DNA from: Candidatus Nomurabacteria bacterium | GTDB taxonomy: Bacteria; Patescibacteriota; Saccharimonadia; Saccharimonadales; Saccharimonadaceae | Length of the DNA: 15,019 nt | Direction: 5' to 3' | Assembly (NCBI GenBank): GCA_031264785.1 | Contig: JAISDN010000022.1 | Span: forward strand, 1 to 15,019 | In this document: one piece after another, positions 5,797 through 11,332 of the stretch | How positions within the stretch are numbered: position 1 is the stretch's first letter | How the letters are laid out: each line of letters begins with the position of its first letter | The notes under the pieces: generated by a model | Told to the model about the DNA's origin: nothing | Database searches by the model: none | What the model saw: the letters and a program-made list of their open reading frames with translations, nothing else | Program-made: the position numbers and the translations under genes

Positions 5797-7083
5797 ATGA
5801 AAGTTTTTTGCTATGATGAGTTTGCGCCCGAGGACACGGCGATGATGCAGGCTTTGTATTCTCGCAGCGATAGGAGCGTGGCGGAGCACGTCGACAAGGT
5901 TCGGCAGTCTGGGTCGGGCAAGTTTATGGAGAGTTTCTACGTCGGCTACGGGCACAATTCGATTGCTGACTGCGGTTCGACGACGATTTTTATTGAGGAC
6001 GTGTCGATTTTGACGACGAAGGCTTTTCAGTCGCACAATATGTATTCGGGCCAAGAAACCAGCACGCGGTATATTGATATGGGCAAACAAGGCATCAGCG
6101 ACCCGGTGGGGACGGCGGAGTCGAAGCGGATTTTGGACGACCTGATGGAGTTTTATAATACTAGTCAGCCGAAGGTGGCGGAGCATATCCGGCGGATTTT
6201 TCCGCGTGGCGAGGGTGAGGATGAAAAGATGTACGACAAGGCGGTGGCGGCGCGGACTTTCGATTCTTTACGCGGGTTTTTGCCCGCCGGCATCCAGACG
6301 CAGTTTTCGTGGCATACTAATTTGCGGCAGGCGCACGACTCGCTGGACGTGTTGTCGCATCACCCGCTGACGGAGGTGCGGGAGGCGGCTGGCGAGGTTT
6401 TGGCGACGCTGAAATCCAAGTACCCGAACAGTTTTTCGCACAAAACTTACCCGGCTTCTGAGGACTATCGTGAGTTGGCTGGGCAGAATTATACTTATTA
6501 TCACAATCCGCAGTCGCCGGATTTCAAGCTGACCACCACTGTGAAGCCGGCAGAGCTTGAGCAATATCGCGACTTGCTGAGCCAGCGACCGGTCAAGACG
6601 CTTCTGCCCCAGTTCCTGCTTGATTTGGGGCTGCTGACTTTTGAGTTCAAGCTCGATTTTGGCTCGTTTCGCGACATCCAACGCCACCGCAACGGCGTTT
6701 GCCGGATGCCGCTGTTAACGACGGAGCTGGGGTTCAATGACTGGTACCTGAATCAACTGCCGCCTGACGTGCGGGCGGAGGCGGACAAGCTGATCGCCAA
6801 GCAGGTCAAATCGCTGGCGGAGCTGGACTGCTCGCCAGAGGACAAGCAATATTACACCGCGATGGGCTTCAATGTGTCGTGCAAGAACTCGTACGGCTTG
6901 CCGGCGACGGTGTATATGGTCGAGTTGCGGTGCGGCAACACCGTCCACCCGTCGCTCCGCCAAGTCGCCCACCAGATGAGCCGAGCGGTTGAGCGTGAGT
7001 TCCCGCTGGTCAAACTTCATTCCGACTACTCGCTCGACGACTGGGATGTTCGACGCGGCGACCAAGATATTGTGACGAAGTAG
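5797..7083 (+). CDS. thyX: Double-length FAD-dependent thymidylate synthase (tandem ThyX)
   Basis: 428 aa, about twice the usual ThyX length, with two ThyX-like halves (about 1-215 and 216-428). ThyX methylates dUMP to dTMP using methylenetetrahydrofolate, FAD and NADPH. The N half has SFYVGYGHNSIADCG (46-60) and a motif region S79-H80-N81...S84-G-Q-E87-T-S89-T-R91-Y92. This keeps the ExSxRY part of the family motif RHRxxSxNExSxRY but has lost both arginines. The C half has R296-H297-R298 but lacks the following serine, Glu and RY residues. Both halves retain the later LP...R block (162-163 with N175/R177; 368-369 with HPSLRQVAHQ). Together they could supply one motif set. The start has AGGAGG 5 nt upstream. 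Codons are noticeably more GC-rich than those of rhuM downstream. Confidence 0.88.
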   Translation: MKVFCYDEFAPEDTAMMQALYSRSDRSVAEHVDKVRQSGSGKFMESFYVGYGHNSIADCGSTTIFIEDVSILTTKAFQSHNMYSGQETSTRYIDMGKQGISDPVGTAESKRILDDLMEFYNTSQPKVAEHIRRIFPRGEGEDEKMYDKAVAARTFDSLRGFLPAGIQTQFSWHTNLRQAHDSLDVLSHHPLTEVREAAGEVLATLKSKYPNSFSHKTYPASEDYRELAGQNYTYYHNPQSPDFKLTTTVKPAELEQYRDLLSQRPVKTLLPQFLLDLGLLTFEFKLDFGSFRDIQRHRNGVCRMPLLTTELGFNDWYLNQLPPDVRAEADKLIAKQVKSLAELDCSPEDKQYYTAMGFNVSCKNSYGLPATVYMVELRCGNTVHPSLRQVAHQMSRAVEREFPLVKLHSDYSLDDWDVRRGDQDIVTK

Positions 7084-7092
7084 GTAGTTTGG

Positions 7093-7101
7093 TGATATAA
7101 T
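7093..7101 (+). promoter_or_regulatory. Possible extended -10 box upstream of rhuM
   Basis: TGATATAAT at 7093-7101, just after the thyX stop; no good -35 box. If used, the transcript would start near 7108 and include the hairpins at 7136-7168. Confidence 0.3.
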
Positions 7102-7135
7102 TATTCTATCGAATAAATGTAACACTGCCTCACTC

Positions 7136-7168
7136 AGAAAAGAAAACGAGTTTTCTTTTCTCTCGTTT
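7136..7168. repeat. Two overlapping inverted repeats between thyX and rhuM
   Basis: AGAAAAGAAAAC (7136-7147) and GTTTTCTTTTCT (7150-7161) are perfect 12-nt inverted arms with a 2-nt centre. AAACGAG (7144-7150) and CTCGTTT (7162-7168) form a second perfect 7-nt inverted repeat that excludes the first. The site covers the expected -35 region of rhuM, so it could be an operator, or a terminator for thyX. Confidence 0.5.
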
Positions 7169-7173
7169 CGTTG

Positions 7174-7182
7174 TGTTATAAT
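7174..7182 (+). promoter_or_regulatory. Extended -10 promoter of rhuM (leaderless)
   Basis: TGTTATAAT at 7174-7182 is followed by 6 nt and then the ATG at 7189, with no Shine-Dalgarno sequence between. Transcription probably begins at the start codon. The -35 region is a poor match. Confidence 0.6.
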
Positions 7183-7188
7183 CATACC

Positions 7189-8025
7189 ATGAAAAAGCTG
7201 TCAGTTAAAAACAGTACCATCCAATTTCTTAAGTTTGTCAGCGAACGCGAAGGCGATAATATTGACATCCTGTTCACGCGTGGTGATTTGTGGGCGTCGC
7301 AGAAAATGATTTCTATGCTATTTGGCGTGGGTGTGCCAGCGATTTCTAAGCACATCAAAAATATCTTGGCTGACCGAGAGCTGGGCACTGGTTCAGTTAT
7401 TTCCAATTTGGAAACAACTGCCCGCGACGGTAAGAATTATGACGTGGATTATTACAATCTTGATATGATCATCTCTATCGGCTATCGTGTCAACTCCGAA
7501 CAGGCTGTCAACTTTCGTCGCTGGGCGACTGGCGTATTAAAAGAGTTTGCTCGCAAAGGCTATATAATCGACCGCAAACGTATGGAAAACGGGCGATTTT
7601 TCGACGAAGATTATTTTGAACATCTGCTGGCGGAAATTCGCGAAATTCGCCTTAGTGAACGGCGATTTTATCAGAAAGTTACCGATATTTTTGCTACGTC
7701 TAGCGATTATGACAACAAAACTATCACGGCACAAAACTTTTTTGCGACTGTTCAAAATAAATTCCACTACGCTATTCACGAGCATACCGCCGCCGAGCTA
7801 ATAATAAAGCGTGCCAAACGTGGCATACCAATGACCATGCGCGACTGGGCGAAACGACTAGATGTATTTTTGAAAGCTGACGACCACAAGATTTTATTAA
7901 ACGCTGGCAAGATAACTGCCGAGATTGCCAAACAGCATGCCGAAAGTGAGTTTGAGAAATATCGCGTTACTCAAGATAGACTATTCGAGAGTGATTTTGA
8001 TAGTTTTGTGAAACGTTTAGTTTGA
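7189..8025 (+). CDS. rhuM: RhuM-family protein
   Basis: 278 aa from the ATG at 7189. A TTG codon at 7171 is in frame but lies before the -10 box, so it is not used. The family signature is clear: DLWASQKMISMLFGVGVPAISKHIKNIL (about 33-60, a helix-turn-helix-like block), YYNLDMIISIGYRVNSEQAVNFRRWATGVLKEF (85-117), then YIIDRKRMENG. The C half is helical and charged and contains NFFATVQNKFHYAIHEHTAAELI and a KYRVTQDRLFESDFDSF ending. RhuM was named from a Salmonella pathogenicity island and is widespread in bacteria and mobile elements; its biochemical role is not established, and DNA binding is an inference. It is slightly shorter than typical family members, as I recall them. It converges on rplA with only 5 nt between stops. 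Confidence 0.88.
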   Translation: MKKLSVKNSTIQFLKFVSEREGDNIDILFTRGDLWASQKMISMLFGVGVPAISKHIKNILADRELGTGSVISNLETTARDGKNYDVDYYNLDMIISIGYRVNSEQAVNFRRWATGVLKEFARKGYIIDRKRMENGRFFDEDYFEHLLAEIREIRLSERRFYQKVTDIFATSSDYDNKTITAQNFFATVQNKFHYAIHEHTAAELIIKRAKRGIPMTMRDWAKRLDVFLKADDHKILLNAGKITAEIAKQHAESEFEKYRVTQDRLFESDFDSFVKRLV

Positions 8026-8030
8026 GTCGA

Positions 8031-9068
8031 TTATAGCGAGACTTTAATACTCGGGCCCATCGTGGTAGTGATGTAAGTCGACAGGATGAAAATGCCTTTC
8101 AGCGAGGCGGGTTTGTTGCTGTTTAGGCTGGCCAAAAAGCCGGTGGCGTTTTGCAGCAGCTTGTCCGCGCCAAACGAAACTTTGCCAATGCCCAAGTGGA
8201 CGATGGACTGTTTGTCGACGCGATATTCGACTTTGCCGCCTTTGGCTTCCTTGATGGCCGCCGTTGGATTTGTCGAAACCGTGCCAGATTTAGGATTGGG
8301 CATCAAGCCGCGCGGCCCAAGCAACCGAGCATATTTACCAAGTTTGGGCATTAGCTGCGGCGTGGCTACCAAAACTTCAAAATCAATAACTTCTTTGTCT
8401 AGCGCCTGCAAAATCGTCTCTTCGCCGGCAATATCCGCACCGGCCGTCTTGGCTTCAGCGGCGTCAGCCTCTGGTACAAAAGCCGCCACCCGCACAGTTT
8501 TGCCAGTGCCGTTAGGTAGCGCCACAGTAGCGCGAATGTTCTGATCGGCGTGTTTGGGGTCAACTCCCAGCCGCACGTGGATTTCCACGCTGCTGTCAAA
8601 TTTGGTATTGGCGGTGTCGACAGCCAATTGGACGGCATCTTTTAGGGTATAAACTTTGCCCTTTTCAATTTTGGCGGCCAATTTCCGATAATTTTTGCCC
8701 TTGCGCTCGGCGCGCGGCCGCACCACCGGCTTTGGACCGGTTTTGACATTAGTCTCGGCGTCGCCCTGTGGCGTGGTGTCGTGAGAGGCTTTGCGAGCCT
8801 CTTTTTCTTCCTGAGCAATCACTTCTTCTTCGTGTTTTTTACTTTTTTTACCAGATTTGGCGTAATGCTCAGATTCAGCCTCAGTTTCAGTGTGTTCCGA
8901 GTTTTCCGGCGTTTTTTCCTCTGTTGCAACAGTTTCCGAAACTTCAGTATGTTCCGGTTGAGCTGCCGCAATCGCCGCCTCAATCTCGGCAATCGTGTTG
9001 CGCTCGGTTAATTTGGTTTTTTTGTCGAGCTTCTTCAACTCGGCATAAAGTTCGGCTTTTTTTGCCAT
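8031..9068 (-). CDS. rplA: 50S ribosomal protein L1 with a long N-terminal extension
   Basis: 345 aa, whereas L1 is usually about 230. The L1 body starts near residue 125 (RKGKNYRKLAAKIEKGKVYTL) and includes KFDSSVEIHVRLGVDPKHADQNIR, the ETILQALDK stretch and the strongly conserved MPKLGKYARLLGPRGLMPNPKSGTV split across about 238-262. It binds 23S rRNA at the L1 stalk. The extra N-terminal ~120 residues begin with AELYAELKKLD...RNTIAEIEAAI, which resembles a short helix-extension-helix (SAP/Rho-N-like) motif, then a Glu/Lys-rich low-complexity linker. The start is supported by AAGGAG, and no internal ATG with a better site is apparent. It has its own promoter, separate from rplK. Confidence 0.95.
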   Translation of the reverse strand: MAKKAELYAELKKLDKKTKLTERNTIAEIEAAIAAAQPEHTEVSETVATEEKTPENSEHTETEAESEHYAKSGKKSKKHEEEVIAQEEKEARKASHDTTPQGDAETNVKTGPKPVVRPRAERKGKNYRKLAAKIEKGKVYTLKDAVQLAVDTANTKFDSSVEIHVRLGVDPKHADQNIRATVALPNGTGKTVRVAAFVPEADAAEAKTAGADIAGEETILQALDKEVIDFEVLVATPQLMPKLGKYARLLGPRGLMPNPKSGTVSTNPTAAIKEAKGGKVEYRVDKQSIVHLGIGKVSFGADKLLQNATGFLASLNSNKPASLKGIFILSTYITTTMGPSIKVSL

Positions 9069-9090
9069 ATTTTCTCCTTGTGGTCATAAC

Positions 9091-9106
9091 GAGCCTTCCC
9101 AGGCTC
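9091..9106 (-). promoter_or_regulatory. Leader hairpin of rplA, possible L1 binding site
   Basis: The minus-strand leader contains GAGCCT/AGGCTC around loop GGGA, with purine-rich GGGA immediately upstream of the stem and TTATGACC downstream. L1 commonly represses its own mRNA by binding a copy of its rRNA site, which also joins a short GC stem to a GGGAG-type strand. The match here is only by general shape. Confidence 0.35.
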
Positions 9107-9135
9107 TCCCAACGGTTAAAATTGATATTGTTGTA

Positions 9136-9164
9136 ATTATAACCCACAACTTTGCCAAAGTCAA
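9136..9164 (-). promoter_or_regulatory. Promoter of rplA
   Basis: On the minus strand TTGACT (9164-9159), 17 nt, TATAAT (9141-9136). The predicted start near 9129 gives a ~60-nt leader holding the hairpin at 9091-9106. Confidence 0.75.
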
Positions 9165-9179
9165 TTTGTTTGTTACTAT
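9152..9179 (+). promoter_or_regulatory. Divergent promoter of the 78-aa gene
   Basis: TTGCCA (9152-9157), 16 nt, TACTAT (9174-9179), with TGT before the -10 box. Its -35 region overlaps the rplA promoter on the other strand. Confidence 0.5.
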
Positions 9180-9229
9180 GGCTAGGTAAGTTGTCACTCG
9201 CACATTTCGGTTTTAAAGGAGGGAAAAAA

Positions 9230-9466
9230 TTGACACCATTATCGATTAGATTTAGAAATCACAACTTAAAAGAGTCGCTTTCTCCGGAAGGCAGAAAACA
9301 ACTCGAAACCTTTAGTCATTACGATCAGCAAATATTATTCGATGCTATGGCCAAAGGGGATAAACAGATTGAAGTCATCGACGGATGGCTACAGTCTGAT
9401 CACAATGGTAAGGATGCGCACTACGTATTTAGGGAAATCGTTATTAACGAAAATATGATTCTGTAA
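9230..9466 (+). CDS. Unrecognised small protein (78 aa) between rplA and rplK
   Basis: The start is taken as TTG at 9230 because AGGAGG (9218-9223) sits 6 nt upstream; the earlier in-frame ATG at 9152 has no binding site and lies within the promoter. The product (starting MTPLSIRFRNHNLKESL) is hydrophilic, with the sequence EVIDGWLQSDHNGKDAHYVFREIV near the C terminus; no membrane segment or known domain is visible. The strong ribosome binding site, a promoter and a downstream terminator make it credible as a gene. It lies on the opposite strand to the ribosomal genes and breaks the usual rplK-rplA pair. Confidence 0.6.
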   Translation: MTPLSIRFRNHNLKESLSPEGRKQLETFSHYDQQILFDAMAKGDKQIEVIDGWLQSDHNGKDAHYVFREIVINENMIL

Positions 9467-9520
9467 AATTTCTCTTGCTGGTTCCAGCGAATTCTATTTT
9501 CCTATTTTAAAAATTTATAA

Positions 9521-9552
9521 AGCCCCACGAAATTTCGCGGGGCTGAGTCTTT
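9521..9552. terminator. Bidirectional terminator between the 78-aa gene and rplK
   Basis: AGCCCC/GGGGCT (9521-9526 and 9539-9544) and CGAAA/TTTCG form a long stem with one mismatched pair. On the plus strand it is followed by GAGTCTTTTTA; on the minus strand by TTATAAATTTTT. It therefore can end both the plus-strand small gene and the secE-nusG-rplK unit. Confidence 0.85.
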
Positions 9553-9559
9553 TTACCTA

Positions 9560-9985
9560 TTATTTTTCGATTTCCACACCCATCGACCGTGCTGTGCCGG
9601 CCACAACTTTTTTGGCGGCTTCGATGTCGTTGGCGTTCAGCTGATCCATCTTGGCGGTGGCGATTTCGGTCAACTGCGCGTCGGTTAATTTACCAACTTT
9701 TTCGGTGTGCGGCACGCCCGAACCTTTTTTGATTCCAGCTTTCTCGCGAATCATATCGTCGGTCGGTTGGCCCAAACTTTTCCATTCAAAAGTCCGGTCG
9801 TCAAACACCGTCATATGTACAATCACGTCCTTGCCCATCAAATCCTTAGTGGCGTCATTAAACGGATTGATAAAATCCATCATATTTAGTCCCCACTGGC
9901 CCAACGTCGAGCCAACTGGCGGCCCCGCCGTCGCTCGGCCGGCCGGAATGCGCAATTTAATATGTCCAATTACTTCTTTTGCCAT
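9560..9985 (-). CDS. rplK: 50S ribosomal protein L11
   Basis: 141 aa, the standard length. The N-terminal domain carries IKLRIPAGRATAGPPVGSTLGQWGLN (family consensus PPVGPALGQ.G.N, here with ST in place of PA) and NPFNDATKDLMG. The C-terminal rRNA-binding domain includes KGSGVPHTEKVGKLT and the final AAKKVVAGTARSMGVEIEK. It binds the GTPase-associated region of 23S rRNA and takes part in factor binding. The start has an AAGGAAA site. It lies 56 nt after nusG, is probably read through from the secE promoter, and may also use the promoter at 10021-10049. Confidence 0.97.
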   Translation of the reverse strand: MAKEVIGHIKLRIPAGRATAGPPVGSTLGQWGLNMMDFINPFNDATKDLMGKDVIVHMTVFDDRTFEWKSLGQPTDDMIREKAGIKKGSGVPHTEKVGKLTDAQLTEIATAKMDQLNANDIEAAKKVVAGTARSMGVEIEK

Positions 9986-10020
9986 AAATATTTTCCTTTT
10001 CTAGTGTGCGTAACCATCGT

Positions 10021-10049
10021 ATTTTAGCAGGTATTTGTGTTTTATACAA
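10021..10049 (-). promoter_or_regulatory. Internal promoter of rplK
   Basis: On the minus strand TTGTAT (10049-10044), 17 nt, TAAAAT (10026-10021), with TGC before the -10 box. The -35 box overlaps the last codons of nusG. Confidence 0.5.
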
Positions 10050-10587
10050 CCTTCTTAACCTGCAGCGCGTCCAACTCCACCGAAGTGTCGCGCCCAAACA
10101 TACTGACCATTACCTTAACTTTGCCCTTTTGATTGTCAATTTCACTAATCGAACCGTCAAAACCCTTAAACGGCCCATCAATAATATTAACCACTTCGCC
10201 CACTTGATAAGCGATGTCGTGAGCCGGATCTTTGGCGCCCATTCGCTTGAAAATTTTCTTAATTTCCATTTCGCTAACCGGCGTCGGTGTAGTGCTGGTG
10301 CCAACAAAACCAGTCACACCTGGCGTGTTGCGAATAATATACCAAGTGTCCTCCGTCAGCTTCAACTGCACCAAAACATAACTCTGAAAAATCTTTTTCT
10401 CAACCACTTTGCGCTTGCCATTTTTAATCTCGATCATCTTTTCCTTCGGCACAATCACATCAAAAATCTTATCCGCCATATCCACGCCCTTAATTCGCTG
10501 GCGAATATTTTCGGCGACTTTTTCCTCATATCCGGCGTAAGTGTGAATCACATACCACTGTTTGCTAGAATCGTAACGCTTGGTCAT
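10042..10587 (-). CDS. nusG: Transcription termination/antitermination factor NusG
   Basis: 181 aa, normal for NusG. The NGN domain (about residues 9-110) has KQWYVIHTYAGYEEKVAENI at its start, KIFQSYVLVQL and WYIIRNTPGVTGFVG, the surface that contacts the RNA polymerase clamp. The C-terminal KOW domain (about 125-181) has VGEVVNIIDGPFKGFDGSI and KVMVSMFGRDTSVELD. NusG suppresses pausing and links polymerase to Rho or the ribosome. The ATG immediately follows the secE stop codon (no spacer), and its binding site (AAGGAAG) lies within the end of secE, which suggests translational coupling. Confidence 0.97.
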   Translation of the reverse strand: MTKRYDSSKQWYVIHTYAGYEEKVAENIRQRIKGVDMADKIFDVIVPKEKMIEIKNGKRKVVEKKIFQSYVLVQLKLTEDTWYIIRNTPGVTGFVGTSTTPTPVSEMEIKKIFKRMGAKDPAHDIAYQVGEVVNIIDGPFKGFDGSISEIDNQKGKVKVMVSMFGRDTSVELDALQVKKVV

Positions 10588-10950
10588 TTAATTACTTCCT
10601 TTCATATTTAAAATCGTTTCCATTAACCAATTAAACACATTGTCAAACGACAAAATCAGGGCCGCAAAGAAAATTGAAAACAAAATCACCGCGATAGTTA
10701 GTCCCCAAGTGGCTTTGCGATTTGGCCAACGCGTTTGGCGCAGCTCATAAAAACTGCCCTTGACATATTCCACCGCCGGCGCGAAAAATCGCCCAATCGG
10801 CCCAAAAACTTTACCCAAAACTTGGCCAAGTTTCTTCAGCCATTTTGGGGCTTGGCGTTTATTTTTTTTGGTTTTTTTAGCGACCGATTTAGACTTTTTG
10901 CTAATTGGTTTGGCCTTAATCCGCCGCACTTTAGTTTTCTTCTCTGCCAT
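10588..10950 (-). CDS. secE: Preprotein translocase subunit SecE with a basic N-terminal extension
   Basis: 120 aa. The conserved SecE part lies at about residues 57-112: an amphipathic segment FFAPAVEYVKGSFYELRQTRWPNRKATW with the typical TRWPNRKAT signature, then one membrane helix GLTIAVILFSIFFAALILSF. The first ~55 residues are a highly basic, lysine-rich extension (KKTKVRRIKAKPISKKSKS...). SecE clamps SecY in the translocon. The ATG at 10950 has AAAGGCAG upstream, a weak site. It heads the secE-nusG-rplK unit, driven by the promoter at 11004-11032. Confidence 0.95.
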   Translation of the reverse strand: MAEKKTKVRRIKAKPISKKSKSVAKKTKKNKRQAPKWLKKLGQVLGKVFGPIGRFFAPAVEYVKGSFYELRQTRWPNRKATWGLTIAVILFSIFFAALILSFDNVFNWLMETILNMKGSN

Positions 10951-10966
10951 TTGCTGCCTTTCTTTT

Positions 10967-10994
10967 CAAAAAGTCTGATGATTCTCACCAGACT
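10967..10994 (-). terminator. Terminator-like hairpin in the secE leader
   Basis: The minus-strand RNA pairs AGUCUGGUGA (10994-10985) with UCAUCAGACU (10981-10972) in a 10-bp stem including one G-U pair, loop GAA, followed directly by UUUU. It begins about 3 nt after the predicted transcription start. The G-U pair exists only in the minus-strand RNA. It may be an attenuator, or a 5'-end stem-loop that stabilises the mRNA. Confidence 0.6.
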
Positions 10995-11003
10995 GTCAAA
11001 TCA

Positions 11004-11032
11004 AGTATAATCCGCTTGTCACGAAAAGTCAA
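11004..11032 (-). promoter_or_regulatory. Promoter of secE-nusG-rplK
   Basis: On the minus strand TTGACT (11032-11027), 17 nt, TATACT (11009-11004). The predicted start is near 10997. Confidence 0.75.
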
Positions 11033-11044
11033 TATTGATATAAT
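11016..11044 (+). promoter_or_regulatory. Promoter of the 75-aa membrane protein gene (leaderless)
   Basis: TTGTCA (11016-11021), 17 nt, TATAAT (11039-11044) with TGA before it. Six nt separate it from the ATG at 11051. It overlaps the secE promoter on the other strand across most of its length. Confidence 0.7.
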
Positions 11045-11050
11045 TTTGCT

Positions 11051-11278
11051 ATGAGCGAATTTTCTTTTGTTTGGTTTTTTATCGGTATGGCCATCGTGGC
11101 CGTCGGCGCGCTAATTCTGCGCTATTACAACAAACTAGCCGAAATCACCAGTGTTGGCAATTATTCTCGGTGGCAACTGACCGGCTTTATCATCATTGGC
11201 GCCGGTTTTTTGGTGGCAATGAACGTCCACGTTTTCATCCTAAATTTGATTGTGCAATCAATAATTTCTGGATATTAA
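11051..11278 (+). CDS. Small membrane protein with two helices (75 aa)
   Basis: I do not recognise a family. Two clear hydrophobic helices are visible: FVWFFIGMAIVAVGALILRYY (about residues 6-26) and LTGFIIIGAGFLVAMNVHVFILNLIV (about 43-68), joined by a short polar loop NKLAEITSVGNYSRW. The extremely close -10 box (6 nt before ATG) with a matching -35 supports this start and predicts a leaderless mRNA. It is divergent from secE and shares its promoter region. A link with protein export is only suggested by position; the sequence does not look like SecG or YajC. Confidence 0.65.
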   Translation: MSEFSFVWFFIGMAIVAVGALILRYYNKLAEITSVGNYSRWQLTGFIIIGAGFLVAMNVHVFILNLIVQSIISGY

Positions 11279-11295
11279 ACCACCTCATTCCAGTC

Positions 11296-11324
11296 TTTAA
11301 ACATCAACACGTTTATGCTAAAAT
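11296..11324 (+). promoter_or_regulatory. Promoter of the RCC1-repeat gene
   Basis: TTTAAA (11296-11301), 17 nt, TAAAAT (11319-11324) preceded by TGC (extended -10). Eight nt separate it from the ATG at 11333. Confidence 0.5.
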
Positions 11325-11332
11325 GTTCACAA

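Noticed and set aside
5794..7185. Minus-strand frames opposite thyX (130, 139, 78 and 156 aa)
   Set aside because: Long antisense frames arise from the GC-rich codon use of thyX; their products look like random arginine- and leucine-rich sequence.
7171..7188. Earlier TTG start for rhuM adding six residues
   Set aside because: The TTG lies upstream of the TATAAT box that probably drives the gene and has no ribosome binding site.
10006..10611. Plus-strand 201-aa frame opposite nusG
   Set aside because: It is antisense to a clear nusG with both NGN and KOW domains.
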